A DNA stretch of 64,000 nt from Zoroaster sp. YZ-2022 (Eukaryota; Echinodermata; Asteroidea; Forcipulatida; Zoroasteridae), in the NCBI GenBank assembly GCA_029582265.1, contig CM055819.1, forward strand, positions 5,187,855 through 5,251,854, in the 5' to 3' direction. Positions 1 through 14,100 of this stretch are shown here, in pieces. Within the stretch, counting starts at the first letter, position 1, and each line of letters starts with the position of its first letter. A program made the position numbers and the translations under genes. The notes under the pieces are model-generated. The model was not told the DNA's origin, did not search any database, and saw only the letters and a list, made by a program, of their open reading frames with translations.

Positions 1-1689
1 GTGCTGAGAATGGAAACATTTCCTGGCCGTGGGTACAGTCGCATCATATGGTTGGTTGGTTCAGTAGCGGGGATTTTCAGGGGGACTTTGAGCCACTACA
101 AGCCTGTATGTTTTCATTAGGGATCCGAATTCTGAGCAGGGGACTTCCGGAGGAGAGGGGGAACACAAGTCTTAGGGGAGGGGAACGTCGATCCCATTAT
201 TGACAATGGCACCTTCTTCCATAATATCCCGATTGGGTGATACTTTTTATCCTGATGAGCATATCAAAAGGCCCCAATCAGTGAAACCGTCGATGACAAC
301 AATACCCTCTGCCGTACGTATACGCCGAGCCTGCTATGTGTAAGATGGTGTAATTGAGGAGGGGGAGGGGATTTCTTTCCGGTGGAACTTTTGGGGAAAA
401 CTAACGGTTCATACAAAAACGTTTTGTTATTTCGAATATGTATGGCAAGCGGAACTCGTTCGTCCAGCGGAGTAGCGGTGGGGGTGAGGGTGGGGTAAAA
501 TAAGGTTAGCATGCTATTTTGTATTCTTCATCACAGCGTTGTATTAACACAGAGTCTCCAAAATCATATGGCATTTTTTGTCGAAATTAAAGAATGATTG
601 CCTGTTTTCTCTTCAAGGAAAGGACTTTAAAACTCCACTGTATTTGGCAATTACGCATAATTTATACAGTATTGGTTTAAATGTTGGTTTCTGTAAATGT
701 ATCACTTGGATGCATTCGGCAATCCATTGATTTTTTAAAAACATAAATAGCCCCCTCTCGCGGGCATGAGCTGATCCTACTCACTTGTTTGATGTGTTAT
801 ACACGGCCTGCCTGGTAGAAACTATTTTTATCCGTAGGATGGCAATGGGATATTGGAATCATTCATTTATATTTAAAGGTGTACGCGATTCGTAATAATA
901 CGAGAAGAAACTTGTTTACCTTGTTTATCTTACGTGGTTTTTAGATGGTGAATACGTGAATACAAATTTTAATTTAAAATGGATATTAGCCAGGGCCGCA
1001 TCAAAGGTCTCAAAAAAGGGGTGGGCCAGGGCCGCAGCGAGCGGGGGGGGGGGGGGGGGGTGACATTAGAGCCCCAGTCGGCAAATGAAGCATCAAAGGT
1101 ACTAGAACAAGGGTTGGTCCAGAATAAAATTGTCAGTTGGCAAACCTAGAGCTATGGGATTGCCGACTGCAAATGTATCGTGTTTCTAAGCACTGAAGAT
1201 TTACCGAGTTGTCTGTTAGTCAGTTGTTTTTACTTTCTAATACACTGTATTTTACTCACGGAAAGAGCTGCGGTTTCGGGTGGCAGTAGAGATTGTCCAT
1301 TTTTGGGGAAAAACAAAGTAAATTTGGCAGGTCATATTAGTCTGGTGTCGGTAAATTTACTGACAAAAAATTTGCTACGCCACTGATGTCAGTCAGCAAA
1401 TTGGCTTCCACACCCCCCCCCCCCCAAAGAACATGCCTTCGCTACGCCCCTGGGGTGGGCACATGGCAAAAACGGTGGCACAGTCAACAATGCTTGGCGA
1501 TAGGAGATATGCCCCTCAGTACAGTCTTTGCACACCTAGATCCCCCATACCAATGAACAGCCGATGATTTATTTGTTCGAATTCATTTTCATTATTTTCT
1601 CGTTATTAAACGACAACATTATTTTTTTCCCCCGTAGGGTGACAATTATTGTTGATCGTGAATTATTCTTTGAATATGCTTTCAGTACT
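1..1689. other. No gene seen; poly-G and poly-C runs
   Basis: No credible exon was found on either strand. G runs (about 1045-1060) and C runs (about 1412-1425) lie in a segment with GCCAGGGCCGC and CTACGCCCCTGG pieces, which resemble GC-rich ends of hAT-type elements. Borders could not be set. Confidence 0.5.
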
Positions 1690-1915
1690 TTAAAGGGACA
1701 TTATCGTCACGATCAGAGCAGACTTTCAACAGGGCATGGAATCGATGTCCTAGTTTATAAGATGAAATCAGTGAATGAAAATTACTGGCTCATTTATGTA
1801 ACAGCAACGGCAGTATGACCTTATCATGTGGGGAATTATTTTCAGTCACTGAGTTAATCTAAAACTAGCACTCCGATTCCATGCCCTGTTGATTGTGACG
1901 ATATTGCCCCTTTAA
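1690..1915 (+). mobile_element. TTAA-target MITE, copy 1
   Basis: It starts TTAAAGGGACATTATCGTC and ends ATTGCCCCTTTAA. Sub-terminal CAACAGGGCATGGAATCG is repeated inverted as GATTCCATGCCCTGTTG. It is a non-autonomous inverted-repeat element of about 225 bp. Confidence 0.85.
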
Positions 1916-2049
1916 TGTTTTAATATCTTTGCAACCTAGAAATAATGAAGAATTCATTTATATTGTTTGTTTACATTCTTATGTGTAATATTGGAAAGAA
2001 CACTCTTCCCTAAACTGAAGATTATTTCACTGTTTTAAACAAAGATAAA

Positions 2050-2106
2050 TTTACTAGATTTGAACCTGCGACCTGCGACCGGCGCTCTACCACTTAACTG
2101 ACAGTA
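2050..2106 (-). other. tRNA-like relic
   Basis: On the minus strand GTTAAGTGGTAGAGCGCC resembles an A box and GGTTCAAATC a B box, but the anticodon arm between them is too short. It is probably a decayed SINE head. Confidence 0.3.
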
Positions 2107-2251
2107 ACCCTTTCTAGGCGGGGATGATATATACCCTCACCAGCTTAACACATAGTAAGTTTGGTTCTGTTTTAATTACTAGTCCAATACCTCATCTTTA
2201 ATTAAAATGGATTATTTTTGAAAAAGGAAAAATTTGTATCTAAAAATGTAT

Positions 2252-2509
2252 TTGGAGTGTCGTGGCCGAGCGGTCTAGCGCACCGAACTCAAGTTCTGGT
2301 GTTGCCAGCAGCAGGGTGTGGGTTCGAGCCCCGGTCGTGACACTTGTGTCCTTGAGCAAGGTACTTAACCATAATTGCTTCGTCCTTCGGATGGGACGTA
2401 AAGCCGTAGGTCCCGTGTGTTGTGTAATGCACGTAAAAAAGAATGCGCCTTGAGCACCACTTAGTTGGTGGATACGTGATAAGTCCACACATTATTATTA
2501 TTATTATTT
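2252..2509 (+). mobile_element. tRNA-Leu-like SINE, copy 1
   Basis: The head resembles tRNA-Leu (GTGGCCGAGCGGTCTAGCGC, CAAGTTCTGG, GGGTTCGAGCCCC). The body contains CTTGAGCAAGGTACTTAACC and a tail CGCCTTGAGCACC. It ends in an ATT microsatellite. Confidence 0.85.
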
Positions 2510-3378
2510 AAAAAAAACTTCCATTGCCATCCTAGGAAAAAAATCAGATGTCGCTGGATACAGGATCGAGTTAATCAGCAGGTATAGACGTAACACGTTT
2601 GTGCTGTGGTAATTGATCGGGCTTGCTCGCTCGGCCATGTAGCCGGCCTCTCTTCAACAGATGGAATGGTTAACAATGGATTGCTTGGATGCCAACACAT
2701 TGTACAGGAAAGTTCAAGGCAAAAATTCGCTGGTTGTAGATGTATGCGAAAAAGAAATACACACTGAATGGAGATTCAGCCATGACAGGAACTTATAATC
2801 GGTGAGCAGACGGCATGTAAATTCGGACTGCGGTGCAACTAACAATGGTACAGTACAAAGAACCACTAGAGGCAATATATAACACTCATCAGATTCCCAC
2901 TGGGATATTCCTCGTCGGTAAAAGCTGCTGGAACAAATCACCTGCAAAAGACATATTTTTTGCGACAGTTTGAACTCCAAGGCCACGTCATTCATATGCG
3001 CGTGGTTACCACAATAACAAGAATCTGGAGGTATTTACTACTGCTGATTGTATGACGTCGTCGCAGCGCATGGCACAGACTGTGTTCAAGACTACAACAA
3101 CCACTTCACTACACTACACAACACCACCACGCTGACAATTCCGTGTCCACAGTAATAATGCCTGGAGTTTATACAGTGTAGCAACATATAGCGTTCTAGT
3201 GCTCTGAAGTGCTTGTGATAATTGATGTTGATACCAATTACCATGACAGTGTGAGGGAAATTTGAACCAGGAGGAGGGAGTTTACAGGCCCACTTCGGAT
3301 ATTTTAATCAGACTGGCTGCATGCAGTATCGATGCAAGCCCGCTCATTTTTGTCCGTCTTTGGCGTTTTGTGTTTGCT

Positions 3379-3625
3379 ATGCCACAGCGTGTCATCTGTA
3401 CTATACATGCCTTTGGCCTGGTGTGTTTTCTTCTTCTTCTTTTGAGTATCCTTCCCCAATCGACATTTTGCCAGACGGGTTGGCTAGCCGCCGACTACCC
3501 CGACCCACGAGCACAGCCGGAAGCCTGCGGGTTTTCAGCGGGCCGGTTGGCCACCGTGACGCCCACGACAGACCTCAACACAACTTGGGTATGCGACCCG
3601 GACCATGTTCTCTCCATTGACGAAG
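3379..3625 (+). CDS. MOLO1-like gene, exon 1 (signal peptide and N-terminal signature)
   Basis: This exon encodes residues 1-82 plus the first base of codon 83. It starts at MPQRVICTIH, runs through a leucine-rich signal peptide, then DYPDPRAQPEACG and TTWVCDPDHVLSIDE. The donor is G|GTTCGT. The frame stays open upstream of the ATG but contains no earlier ATG. The 5' UTR and promoter cannot be fixed from sequence. Confidence 0.82.
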
Positions 3626-6600
3626 GTTCGTTTACTAATTGGCCTATATTTGGCCCCTTTGTTTCTCTCCTGTGGAATGTTTGATCCGTAAAAGACTCAT
3701 ATTTAATGCAGATAAAAAAAACATGTTGCCCTCAATCCCCCTCATTGTATGGAAAGAATGTTAAACCCAACCGCCACTCGTCCTAAGCATGTCTTTTTAG
3801 CAGACGACAAAATGCCCAACATTTCACTGGATGTGCATATATTTCATTGCTCCAAATCACCCAAAATATCGTTTTCAATCCTCACATGACTACACATTCC
3901 TCCCCTAAAGTGTGTCCTCTATCATCTTTTAAAGGAAAATCTGTGATATTTGTCCTATTTGGATCGAAAAGTGGCGGTTGTACATGTATATTCCATTCGG
4001 AAAGAATGTCAAACCCAACTGCCACTTGTGCATGATGTCTTGTGTTTTTAGCAGACGACAAAATGGCCGACATCTCACTGGATGTGCATACATTCATTGC
4101 TCAAAATCTCCCAAAATATCGTTTTCAATCCTCACTTGACTACACTTTCCTCTCCTTAACTTAAGTGTGTCCTCTGTCATCTTTTAAAGGAAATTCTGTG
4201 ATAGTTGTCATATTTGCAGGCACGTAGCCAGAGTTGGAATTTTTTGGGGCGCATTCCGTGCATGCTCTTGTGAGCCAGAATTTTTCGCACAATTATTTGT
4301 ATAGTATAGTTGTGATAATTAGGTTATTAAATTTAAACCAAACTTTGAAGAAGAAAAATTGGGGGGGGGCGTAGCTACGTGCCTGCATATTCGGATAAAC
4401 AAACGGCGGTTGTATTCTACATTATTTTCCAGATGTACAGATAACTTTTATTAGCATAATTAAAGATAATTACTTGATTACAAAATTGCTGATTTTTCCC
4501 CGAAAGCTGAAAATTATTATGCCATATCTGTGGAGTGCCATGGCCGAGCGGTTTAGTGCATCGGATTTGTGTTCTGATGGCTGAGTCGTCAGAATGTTGG
4601 TTCGAATCCCGACCGCGACCGTGGTACTTGTGTCTTTGAGCAAGACACTTTACCATAATTGCTTCTCTCCACCCAGGGGTAAATGGGTACCTGTGAGGGC
4701 AGAGTTGGTTGTTGTGTTTGATGAGCCTGATATGCGCCAAAATGGCAGCAATTTAGCTGTATACTCCCCAGGGAGCTGAGATGGTTTCATGAATGATTTA
4801 TGCAGGCCTGATACTATACGGAGGCAATGGAGGCAATTGCCTTGGTGCACCCTGGTCATTGCTTTGGTGCCCCGTGAAGTGTTCCAATAGAAATTTACAT
4901 TTTCCTCATAGAGGTGCCTTTAACCTAGCTTAAATTGCCTTGCCCCTACCAATAGATAGTATCAGGCCTGTTTATGAGCCTGATGAGCAGGGTTAATAAT
5001 GTAATGCGCCTTGAGCACCAGTTTGGTGGATACGTGCGCCATATAAGTCCACATTATTATTATTACTATTATTATATCGGAGACAATACGAACAATGCGA
5101 ATTTGCACAAAGTTGCCCACGCAACTTTTTTCTACTTGAGTGTTTTCTGTATAAAAAAAAAGAATTTTTTGACTTAAACTTGAGCTGAAACTGAGCTGAA
5201 ACTGAGCTGAAACTGAGCTGAGTTGGTTATCTTGATTCATATAAAGGAAGCCATCACCCAGGGCATTTATAATACCGTAATCCTGCACACAGCCCACCTC
5301 TCACGTCTACTGATGAAGTTCACGACAGAGTCAAATAAATACATACACCCCTTTAATCGACGATAATCTCTAAGTGTTGTTTAAATAAACATTATTTGCA
5401 CACGAATTATTCTACAACTCAAACAATAAGGGGGGAATAGTGTTGCCCACAAGAGGCAATAGCCGGATGTATATCTGCAGTCTTGGCGAATATAACGAAA
5501 CAAATTGCATTGAAAACCACACTCATTGGCGACCTTTGTACCATGTGTCTGTTTTGTTAGTTGAAAAACACCACTAAGTATTATACACGCATTATGTTGC
5601 ACTGTCTGCCCGCTTGTTTAAAGAGCTAGAAAAACTAAAATGCTTGCATGTTTTTTTTAGTTGTGTTTTATTTATAAGCCGCTCGTATAGCATTCGGGTA
5701 GCCTTTATGGTTATCTGTGCAACACATTGCCTATAGTATGCAAATTATGATTAACGTGTTTCCATGGACTAGTCTGCAATAAGAACAGGAACAGCTCTGA
5801 CCGTGATCATAAATAATGGTTTGGTTTTAAAGGGAAGGTAAAGCATTGGTAGTGTTTGCAATTTTGTTCCTGCGAGTATGCTTATATACTCCATTTCAAT
5901 CAATACAACCAACCTATGAAAGTTGCAGCTTAGTTCATTGAATCCTCTATCATCTTTTGTGGTTTTGAATGGTGAAATAACTGAACAGTATTGATTCCCC
6001 CAAATGGTTTTGAATGGTAGGTCAGCTAATACAAAACCTTGTTTGGATCTTTCCAAATGGTAGTACAGCTAATACAAAACCTTGTTTGGATACTTCTAAG
6101 TGGTGAATCAATGGACCCTCTATGCATTTGAATGGATTTGAATGGATTTGAATTATGGTAGTAAAGCTTGCTACCAACACTGTTCAAATGGTATCACCAT
6201 GTGTGTACAAAACCAATGGGCATTTTGGTAAGTGGAAATTTTGAATGGTTTCAAATGGTCAAACAGTAGGAGGGTTAAATGTACGGCGATGTCCTGTTTA
6301 TCAAACAATACATCTAACCAAAATCTACAGAATACACGGTTAAAATGTTTGTGAACCGTTAAAGTTCGAAGGTACGACCGGCACATACTGTATACTTACT
6401 TTCTTTGAACTGAGGTAATGCCATCTAACAACCACTCCGTGACTTGACATTTTCAGCTAATTTGCGGTCATGGTCTAATTCCTGAGTAAAGTGAGAAAAA
6501 CGATTTCACGTCAATGACCTCATTATGTTGTAGGCTAGGTTCGCTCAGAGAAGAAGAAAGAAAAAAAACAGATTGTGATGCCTGACAATTTAAAGGGGCA

Positions 6601-8155
6601 GTATCGTCACGATCAACAGGGCATGGAATCGGAGTGCTATAGTTTTAACTCGTGACTAAAATATTACCCGACATGATGAGGTCATTATTACCGTATATAG
6701 CTGCTGCATAAATGAGGCATTAATTGTCAGTCACTGTGTTCATCTTAAACTTGGACACCGATTCTATGTCCTGTTGAAAGTCTGCTTTGATCTTGACGAT
6801 ACTGCCCCTTTAAATCAATATTACATTTATTTCCATTTTCCAGATATACATATGCCTATACAGTGAAAAATATCGCATATACAGTGCACAACAAGAGTGT
6901 ATTTCTCTGTGGTAGTATGGGGTGATTAAGCCATTGTGACTTGATGATGACTACTTAAGAAATAACAAAGGTTGTAAAAAGACATTACATTAAACTTGAT
7001 TATAGTGCATAGGATAGCGCATAGAAGCCCGAGTCATTGAAAAGAACAATATATCTGAATGGATTCATAATCACATTTAAGCAAGAGCTTGAAAGAGCGT
7101 GCGGAGGTCTCTGCCGTAATGTGAATGCAGACAAGTCATTTTCCGGTTTGGAAAAGAAGATTGTGATGTCTGACAATTTAATTCAATATTACATTTGATT
7201 TCCCTTCTCCAGATATACGTATGCCTAAAGGGAAAATATGGCATGTACAAATTGAATAAGAGGGAAGAAAGTGATTAAGCCATCGTGGTTTGTCGATGAC
7301 TGCTTTAGAACAAGGTTGTAAAAAGTACTACTACTGAAAATATACATTTAATTTGATAATAATGAATAGGATAGCGCATAGAAGACTGATTCATTGAACA
7401 GAACAATATATCTGAATGGATTCATAATCACATTAAGCAAGAGCTTGCAGGATGAGGCCCCTATAATTATATGTGCATTAGTAATAATATGAAAATAGAC
7501 AAGTCAGACATAATTATTTGGTTTTGCCATCAAAACCATCCACTCAGTTTATACACGGAGCTCATTTCAGCCAACCGTAACCGTCTCATACGCAGACCAG
7601 CCCAGAAAAACAAACGAACTTATCAGGCGCGGATCCAGGGGGGGTCCGCGGGGGCACGTGCCCCCCCAGGTAAATTGAGTAAAAAAAAATTTAAAAAAGG
7701 AAAAAATAATAATTAGTTAGTCTACATTTCGTTTGCAATCGGTAGTCTGTGATCGGGTGCAAAGCAAGCTAGTCTGGTTTCTTGACCCAATTCCTCCACG
7801 TCTATAAATTGTTCCGTTTCGTCTGAAGAAGGGTCGGGGTACCGTGTGGAAATTACAATCGCGGATGTCAATTTACTGTCGGATTCTACGCCAGTACGCA
7901 TAGGCCTGCGAAGTACGATGAGTCTTGCAGCTGATCTGATCTGCCGATGGTTTTAACACAGGGCAAGGAAAAGTATGAAATCAAGCCCTTTTCTTGAAAA
8001 TTTCAACTGGACTGAATTAAAACCAAGAAAAATTCCGGATAAATTAAAACTGAAGTCAAAAACTGCAAATTAAATGCCAAAAATCGGGGAGGGAGAAACT
8101 TATATTGTTGTAGTCATGACATCGCTAAAATAATGGCTAAAAATAATGGCTAAAA

Positions 8156-8194
<39 letters not shown>

Positions 8195-11100
8195 TCCATA
8201 TAATCTTGAAAACTTTTGCAAAAAAAGTCAGGTGAAACTGGCCAGGAATCGCCTCAGATTGCACCACAGAGCATCCAGAATCCAAAATTTTCCGGGGCCC
8301 TTAAGCGGGCCCCGGACCCAACGCCGTAAGGGCTTCGCGCTCGCATTTAATGATAATGATAATGATAAAGATTTGTAGCGCGCACATATCCACCCTGCTA
8401 GGCGCTCAAGGCGCGAAAACAAAGAAAAAAACCATGATTACAAACAATATACAATGTTAGCATAGGAAAAAAATGTTCGTGTTGGGTGTGCCCCCCGTCT
8501 AAAAAATTCCTGGATCCACGCCTGCTTATGATCACGTTTCCTTTATAATGATCATCACTCCTCATATAAAATATGCAATGATAGCAATGGTACCTGTGGT
8601 TTTTGTTATTCAAGAAGTTAATGAAGATCTTTACCTAAAAAAAATAAATTAAAAAAAACACTCATCTACATTACAATGAGAATGGGGGGGCTCGGCTGCG
8701 TGGCATGCCCCCGTAGCTTCGCGGTTGCTTGGTTGGCAGTTTCATCAGCAAATATGCTCAAAAGGGCCATCCTTGCTGCGAGAGGTGATCATCTGTATAT
8801 ATTATATTCACCGTGGTGTAGACATCCAATATTGCTTGTACTAACCGAGTAAGCGATACACCATATTGGCGATTATTATGTATTTTATTGAGTAATGACA
8901 CGATGTTATTGTATGAAACATTTTTTCCCCCATGACCAATCCCAACAGCTGTTTAATTTGTATAAAAATACAACAATTGTGTAAAATGATACTATGCATA
9001 AAAAATATGAATGTGTGTGGTTTTTTTTTTTAATTCAAATAGACTATGTATATAAATGCCAACCTGTTGAAGTGTCAGCTCAAACGAGAACCACATGTGT
9101 GTTTTTATAGAACATTTAAACAAAGTGGTTCACAGTCTGGTAATGCGATCCCCAAAATCAATATTTTCTACATAATTATGGATGATGCGGTCTCATTTTT
9201 TCCCCAAAAAGCTATTTGCCTAGGGTTTCAGATGTACGGTAAGATTACTAGACCCTGGGTCGAGTACGGTACATTGAAGCAGTGTTTTTTTCTTATTCTA
9301 TGTATCCGTTATCGCATCCGTACTAAGTTTATAATAATACCAGTACGGCAGTGTACTAAAAAACTGAATACAAATGGTGGGTCGGCGTTGTAACTTACGG
9401 TACGCACTGCGTAGTCTCAGCTCATGGAATGCTATCTTATAATACACAAGTCTATGAGAATCAAATGAAGCTAATGTTTATTGTAGAGTTCTTGCGGGTA
9501 CGCCATGTAATGATCTCTTCTTGGAAGAAGTGGTGGCTCTGAGAAGAGCCAGTTGGTTTCTTTTCAACGTTTCGACTATACTCTAGCCGTCATCAGGAAA
9601 TTGAAAAAAGTCTAGAGTGTATGAGCTTTTATCTTGTGTGGGAGAATCTTGCTGTAGCCTGGTGCCTTTCTAACTGTGATATTTCATGGTGGTTATATAA
9701 GTATTGGGTACATTAAACCTTCCCAAATGCTCCAAAATCCTCTTTGCTAAAGTTAAGGATTTTGAAGGATTGAGGTTACATACCACATGCTCTTTGCTAA
9801 AGAAAAGTGAAGGATTTTGGAGGATAAGGTTATTAGACATACTTGCCTTTCCATAGTACATGTACATCCATGTTTGTTGTAGTGATTGCGAGGTCAGTGC
9901 TTGGGTCAGTGGACACTGTTTAATGCTCCATGCATGCAGGGAGGGTCCCTGGCCATGTACATGTACCACAGATTAGAAACACATGTGTGCATACATGTCA
10001 TGTGCTTGCTTTACTACTGAAGGATTTGGAGGATTTAGGTTATGTGTAAGCAAATGGGCCTAGGGAGTTAGGGTTTGGCTACATTTTGGGTAAGATCATA
10101 GGCGCTAATTTAAGGGTTGGGCTAAAATTCTGGCAGGACAAGGTGACCTTAGTGGCGGGTTACTACACTGTATTATCGGTTTGGTTTGCGGTAACACCAT
10201 GTGGGTTAAATCTCAACTATTTGCTAAGTGAGATTGTGGTTCTGGTAAGAACCGTATAGGTCTGCAAACAGAACCGCGATAACGATACTCCGCCATGCAA
10301 AGCCTCAGATCTTACATTATAATAATTGTATTAATCATAATAATTGTGGTAACAAAATCGCTTGAGTGATAATTTGTCACACTATTGCAGGCTCTGTTTT
10401 CGATACCCGTTGCTGCTATTTCTGCAGTCAGTTTGCAATTTTGTACCAGGATCGGTGGTAGTTCGCCTGCTTCCAGCTTCCACCCGCCTGATGTTTCTGT
10501 CTTATCGCCACCCTAAGCCCGTTGCGTGCTCCGTGGGAATAGTTTGGCTTCAACTAGAATTTTTGCCTCGAGAGTAGAATAGTTCGCATTTCTAGTTTAA
10601 ATCCGTCCCTTTGTAACTACAACGTGCAGACCCTTTGGTCTAGACGCTGCTTATGTTTCGTTTCAATTTGTGCCGTTGAAAATAATTGTTACTCAAATTG
10701 TGATGTCCCCTGTAGGCCATCATAGGTAATGTGACACATGACATCACATGTTTATTTTGACAACCATAAGAAGAGCTGTGTTATCAAAATAACTCATCAT
10801 ACAGTTGTTTTGAATGACATAGTACGGGCCCGTGGTTTATCAGGATTTTTCCTGTTTTATCAGGATGTTGACAAATCTCCCGCTGCCTGAAAATTTTTCT
10901 TGAAAGAAGAGAAGTAGGTAGTTTTTTAGGTTTCCTGGACACCATGACCACCAGTCACATGATAACTAAGTTGTTGTTACTTATGATCCATTTTTTATTT
11001 TTGTCTTATTGCAACTTATTTGCTATGGACCACTCTTCATCTTTATTGATGTTTTCATCAGGTCCCTGAATTCAAGTTTTAAAAAAAAAGGAAAAAAAAG

Positions 11101-14100
11101 TAGCCATCAATGAGAGAAAGAAGTCCAAACCTCTAGTTTCTTGTTTGTGGGCATGTGGAAAGTCTGTAAATTCTCCAAAAGGAAATATCCAGGTGGTTCA
11201 GGGGGCTTTGTCCTGGCTCTAGTCTAGACCGAAGGGAGACCCAGGCCTGCTACCCATTTTCAGGATTTTGTTTACTTTTGTCAAATCACCCCCTGATGGA
11301 AGCAGAATATTATTCATATCATTTATATACATTGTATTTAAACCTTTTTTCGTATGCCTTACATGCATATCAACAATTCCAAGTACAACATGTGAAAACT
11401 GTAGGCCTAGGTCTAAGTGTGAATCATGATTGTATGGGCTTCGTGTATGATTTAAAACGGCCATTTTTGCACAGGGTTATCTATATGTAGAAATACCTTG
11501 GTAGATGGACTACTGTTTTATATGTATTCCATACAAGTATTTATATTAGGACAGTTTCCCCCCAAATTGCTGGCTATAATTTTCTTTAGAGAGCTAAAGC
11601 CATGACGTCATGTTAAAAAAAGAATCATTATGCATAATGGCATAATAACGACACACAGATTGCTGGTGGGGCCAGACGCCATGATGGATCGCAGTATCGG
11701 AAACGTGACGTCACACTTCGGTATATAAACACCGACCCTGAGGGCACTACACCGTGAAGTTCATTATTGATTCGTACCTTGGGACATCGATACACTAGAT
11801 CCTTGAAGGTCGACCGTGACAGGTTCACAAATCCCTTCTTTAGAATGTCCAAACAGTAATTAACCACCACCATGAGAAAACAAGATGGCGACCGTTTGAG
11901 AGGTTTACCCATAAATGATTGATTTACATTTTAATTGTCAGTTTTCCTTATACTTCTTCGCAGCAATTCTACTGGATAACTTCTTGAAGACTATTTCCTA
12001 CAAATCGCCGTGTGACTGCGAGGAAGTGAGTTGCCCAGGTGGTGACGTCAGCCCAACGGGGTATCTGATTGGTCTAGCCCTGGTTTATCAATTGAACGTG
12101 GAGGAAGGGTAAGATAAAAAAAACTACCTTTTAGGGCCTTGCATTAGTTTAAAGCTGAAATACACTTTTGGTAAAAAGTCATTTTGTGCATTGGTTGATA
12201 GGCCTATACATAGTTGACACAAGATACATAGTTGATACAAGTTACCTGATCATGATCGGGTTTTTAATAGCATGTAAATATAGGAAGTAGTTTATGATCA
12301 TACAAATCTCGTATTAAAGTATAAGTAAAGACAGTTTGCGGTGACACCATGTGAAATTCTCAATTGAGTGGTAATTAGTTCTGGAAAGAACTGCAGGTTA
12401 CAGCTCGACGTTTCGATCAGTATGCTCTGATCGTCTTCAGGAGATTGCCAGACTATGGGAAATGCTGCTGCTTAAGTAGACTGCAGGTGGGAAACGGTGG
12501 AACTGGGGTCCTTGGAGTGGGGGGGAGGAGTGTGTGCTCATGATTAAGCTTGGGCGATAACACGATAATATCGAATATCGCGATACCTTTTTTTAAATTC
12601 GATTACGATATCGAGAACCTTTTTAAGTTCTCGAGATATTGGCAACTAGCGATTACAAAATATATGTATCAAGACAGAAATTCCATGGAAACAAAATTAG
12701 GACAGTCTTTTCAGCTTTTGGAAATGAGAAACAAAAGGGAACTACTTCAGAAGTACATACACGCTATGCAAACGAATTTGCGATTTATTGTGATGCTTGT
12801 AGAAGGGTGCACACCTGTGGTTATCGGCTCTAAAGCAATGATGCATGAATGAAAAATATTATCGCGATACCATCGAAAATCGCGATCTCTGTTTTCCGAT
12901 ATATCGTGGATGAAAAAAAAATCGATATCGCCCAAGCTTCCTCATGATGGTCAACTTTGAATTACTCATGGAATATTGAGAATCGTAATGCGCTGACAGA
13001 TATTTATGCTGTGTCCGAATTGGGCGCATTTTGGCTATATTTTATGTTCGTTGGCTGCAGCGGCAAGTATAGGTAGACGCCGTAGCCGAATAACACCTTT
13101 TCGATCATGACCTTGTCGTCTGCTTATTTACTGACATTGGAACCGCCGTCACGCATAATTTTTTATATGAATTCAAAAAAGTCAGCCAGTGCACTTTTTA
13201 GCTGATTTTTTGTTGTTGTTTTGTTCATGGGAGAACCTCCATTGTATGACTACTATGGGAAAATACATTGTCTAATAAGCTGTGAGCTCCGACGTTACTG
13301 GAGCATAGCAACGGGGATATTGCACTGTGCCCAGATTTGTCGACAAGCTGAATCTACGGATTTATACAGTATCCATCAACGTGCTTATTTGCGAAGGAAT
13401 GGAGTAAAATTGAATGATCTTTGAGATCAGGTTGTCGAAGTTGTTCCTCGACTGTATGCCTTTCAAAAACAGGGATTTATCATTTTAATGGGGGTGTTGG
13501 GGAACCCCTCCTCTCCCCTTCCCTCCCCTCCTCCCTCCTCCCTTCCCTCCCTCCCTCCCTCCTCCCCTCCCTCCCCTCCCTCCCTCCCTCCCTCCCTCCC
13601 TCCCTCCCTCCCTCCCCTCCCCTCCCCCATATTTTGATCACGCTTCCAAAGTCCAAAGGGCGGTCAGTAAACCACGATGGACACTTAAAAAGTTCATGAA
13701 ACTGGCGGACGTAATACATACGAGGAGCGGGGATTTCGACAGTATACGGCTCGCGCAACCTTCGACATTTTGGCGGCTTCGATTCGCAATCAGAATAAAG
13801 CCTTTATTTTAGGCACGGATGTTGTGTTAACGTCTGCAGTTACCCTTTCCGAGAGACGTGACACTACTACACGCATAATGCTTTCAACATAGTTTGAAGA
13901 CAACAATCAAAACTCTTCTGTTTATTTTTACATGCCTGACGGCATAACTTTTTGGGATGGCCGTGTAAATATCACATCCATCCCAGACAAAACCTAATAA
14001 TAAACTTAAAGGGAAAGTTGCAAAACTTAGCACTTATGCAAAGCCGGAGTGTAAGAGCGAAAACATGGCGGCGCCCATTATCATCATGGTTATTATAAAA

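Noticed and set aside
12550..12852. 100-codon open frame
   Set aside because: It is contained within a 396-bp hAT-type MITE with exact target duplications and shows no transposase motif.
13421..13758. Pro/Leu/Ser-rich and Gly/Glu/Arg-rich open frames on both strands
   Set aside because: Both are translations of the CCCT/CCTCC microsatellite.
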